Shown piece after piece: positions 5,024-5,361 of a stretch of 5,361 nucleotides of DNA. The position numbers and the translations under genes were made by a program. The notes under the pieces were generated by a model. The model worked only from the letters and a program-made list of their open reading frames with translations, was not told the origin of the DNA and searched no databases. Within the stretch, counting starts at the first letter, position 1, and each line of letters begins with the position of its first letter. The DNA is from Planctomycetales bacterium (GTDB lineage Bacteria; Planctomycetota; Planctomycetia; Pirellulales; Thermoguttaceae): assembly GCA_007122045.1 (NCBI GenBank), contig SKJM01000061.1, forward strand, positions 1 through 5,361. The letters are read 5' to 3'.

Positions 5024-5361
5024 ATGCAATCCACCGGCGTACGCATCCTGCTCGTTGAAGACGATCCCGACGACGTTTGGGTCCTGCGCAATCTCCTGTC
5101 GGACCGCTGGGACGGGCCGTACGACCTGGTCCACGTCGAGCTGCTCTCGGCGGCCCTCGAATTGTGCGCCCGCCGCCCCTTCGACGTCATCCTGCTCGAC
5201 CTCGCCCTGCCCGACAGCCAGGGCCTGGAAACCTTCTTCGCCATGCACAGCCAGGTGGACGACATGCCCATTGTGGTTCTGTCGGGCTACAGCGACGAAT
5301 CGGCCGCCATGAAGGAGGTGCAGGCCGGGGCCCAGGACTACCTGGTCAAGGGCCAGGTCGA
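5024..5361 (+). CDS. Receiver-domain protein, 3' end outside the window
   Basis: The ATG at 5024 opens a frame that runs to the window end, giving 112 complete residues. It is a receiver domain: acidic pocket VEDDPDD (11-17), phospho-acceptor Asp59 in FDVILLDLALPDSQG, switch Ser87 in VVLSGYSDE and Lys109 in DYLVKGQ. The 'LPDSQGLETF' and 'AGAQDYLVKG' signatures are typical of receivers at the N-terminus of longer proteins (fused to a kinase, GGDEF or phosphatase module) as well as stand-alone ones, so the output cannot be told here. The start lies one base after the preceding stop and has no Shine-Dalgarno, implying coupled translation. It belongs to a different receiver subgroup from its neighbour, so this is not a simple recent tandem duplication. 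Confidence 0.93.
   Translation, partial: MQSTGVRILLVEDDPDDVWVLRNLLSDRWDGPYDLVHVELLSAALELCARRPFDVILLDLALPDSQGLETFFAMHSQVDDMPIVVLSGYSDESAAMKEVQAGAQDYLVKGQV

Noticed and set aside
5055..5312. 85-codon forward frame inside the last receiver gene
   Set aside because: The frame from 5024 encodes an intact receiver domain over the same bases.

Overview
The window is a GC-rich, protein-dense piece of a bacterial chromosome with everything on the + strand. The organism is not named by any marker gene. High GC, many kinases with single-domain response regulators, long proline-rich membrane proteins of unknown function and a small intergenic hairpin next to a minisatellite would fit a planctomycete-like environmental bacterium, but that is only an inference.

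Layout. Bases 1-132 hold a 12-bp tandem repeat (11 units, probably continuing upstream of the window), followed at once by a perfect 8-bp-stem hairpin (131-150) and a short spacer with a weak promoter candidate. Next come two adjacent membrane-protein genes. The first (241-1308) is a one-pass membrane protein with a C-terminal von Willebrand factor A (vWA) domain. The second (1310-2503) has an N-terminal four-cysteine zinc ribbon, a long repetitive Pro-rich linker, one membrane segment and a small C-terminal domain. I could align the region just after the membrane segment in both proteins, so the two genes carry a common 'membrane segment plus small domain' module that I do not recognise as a named family. 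This pair is the best candidate for something undescribed.

A 133-bp gap (2504-2636) carries a large inverted repeat and a good sigma-70-like promoter. It introduces a second unit: a soluble PAS-PAS histidine kinase (2637-4565), a single-domain response regulator of the Rcp1 type (4570-5022), and the start of a second receiver-domain protein (5024 to beyond the window end). These three are tightly spaced and probably form one operon. The kinase would autophosphorylate on His414 and pass phosphate to Asp70 of the first regulator and possibly Asp59 of the second. Nothing in the sequence shows directly that the signalling operon acts on the vWA/zinc-ribbon pair; the promoter and hairpin between them argue that they are separate transcription units.

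I saw no tRNA, rRNA, CRISPR array, insertion sequence or attachment site. There is no stretch over 300 bases without a gene.
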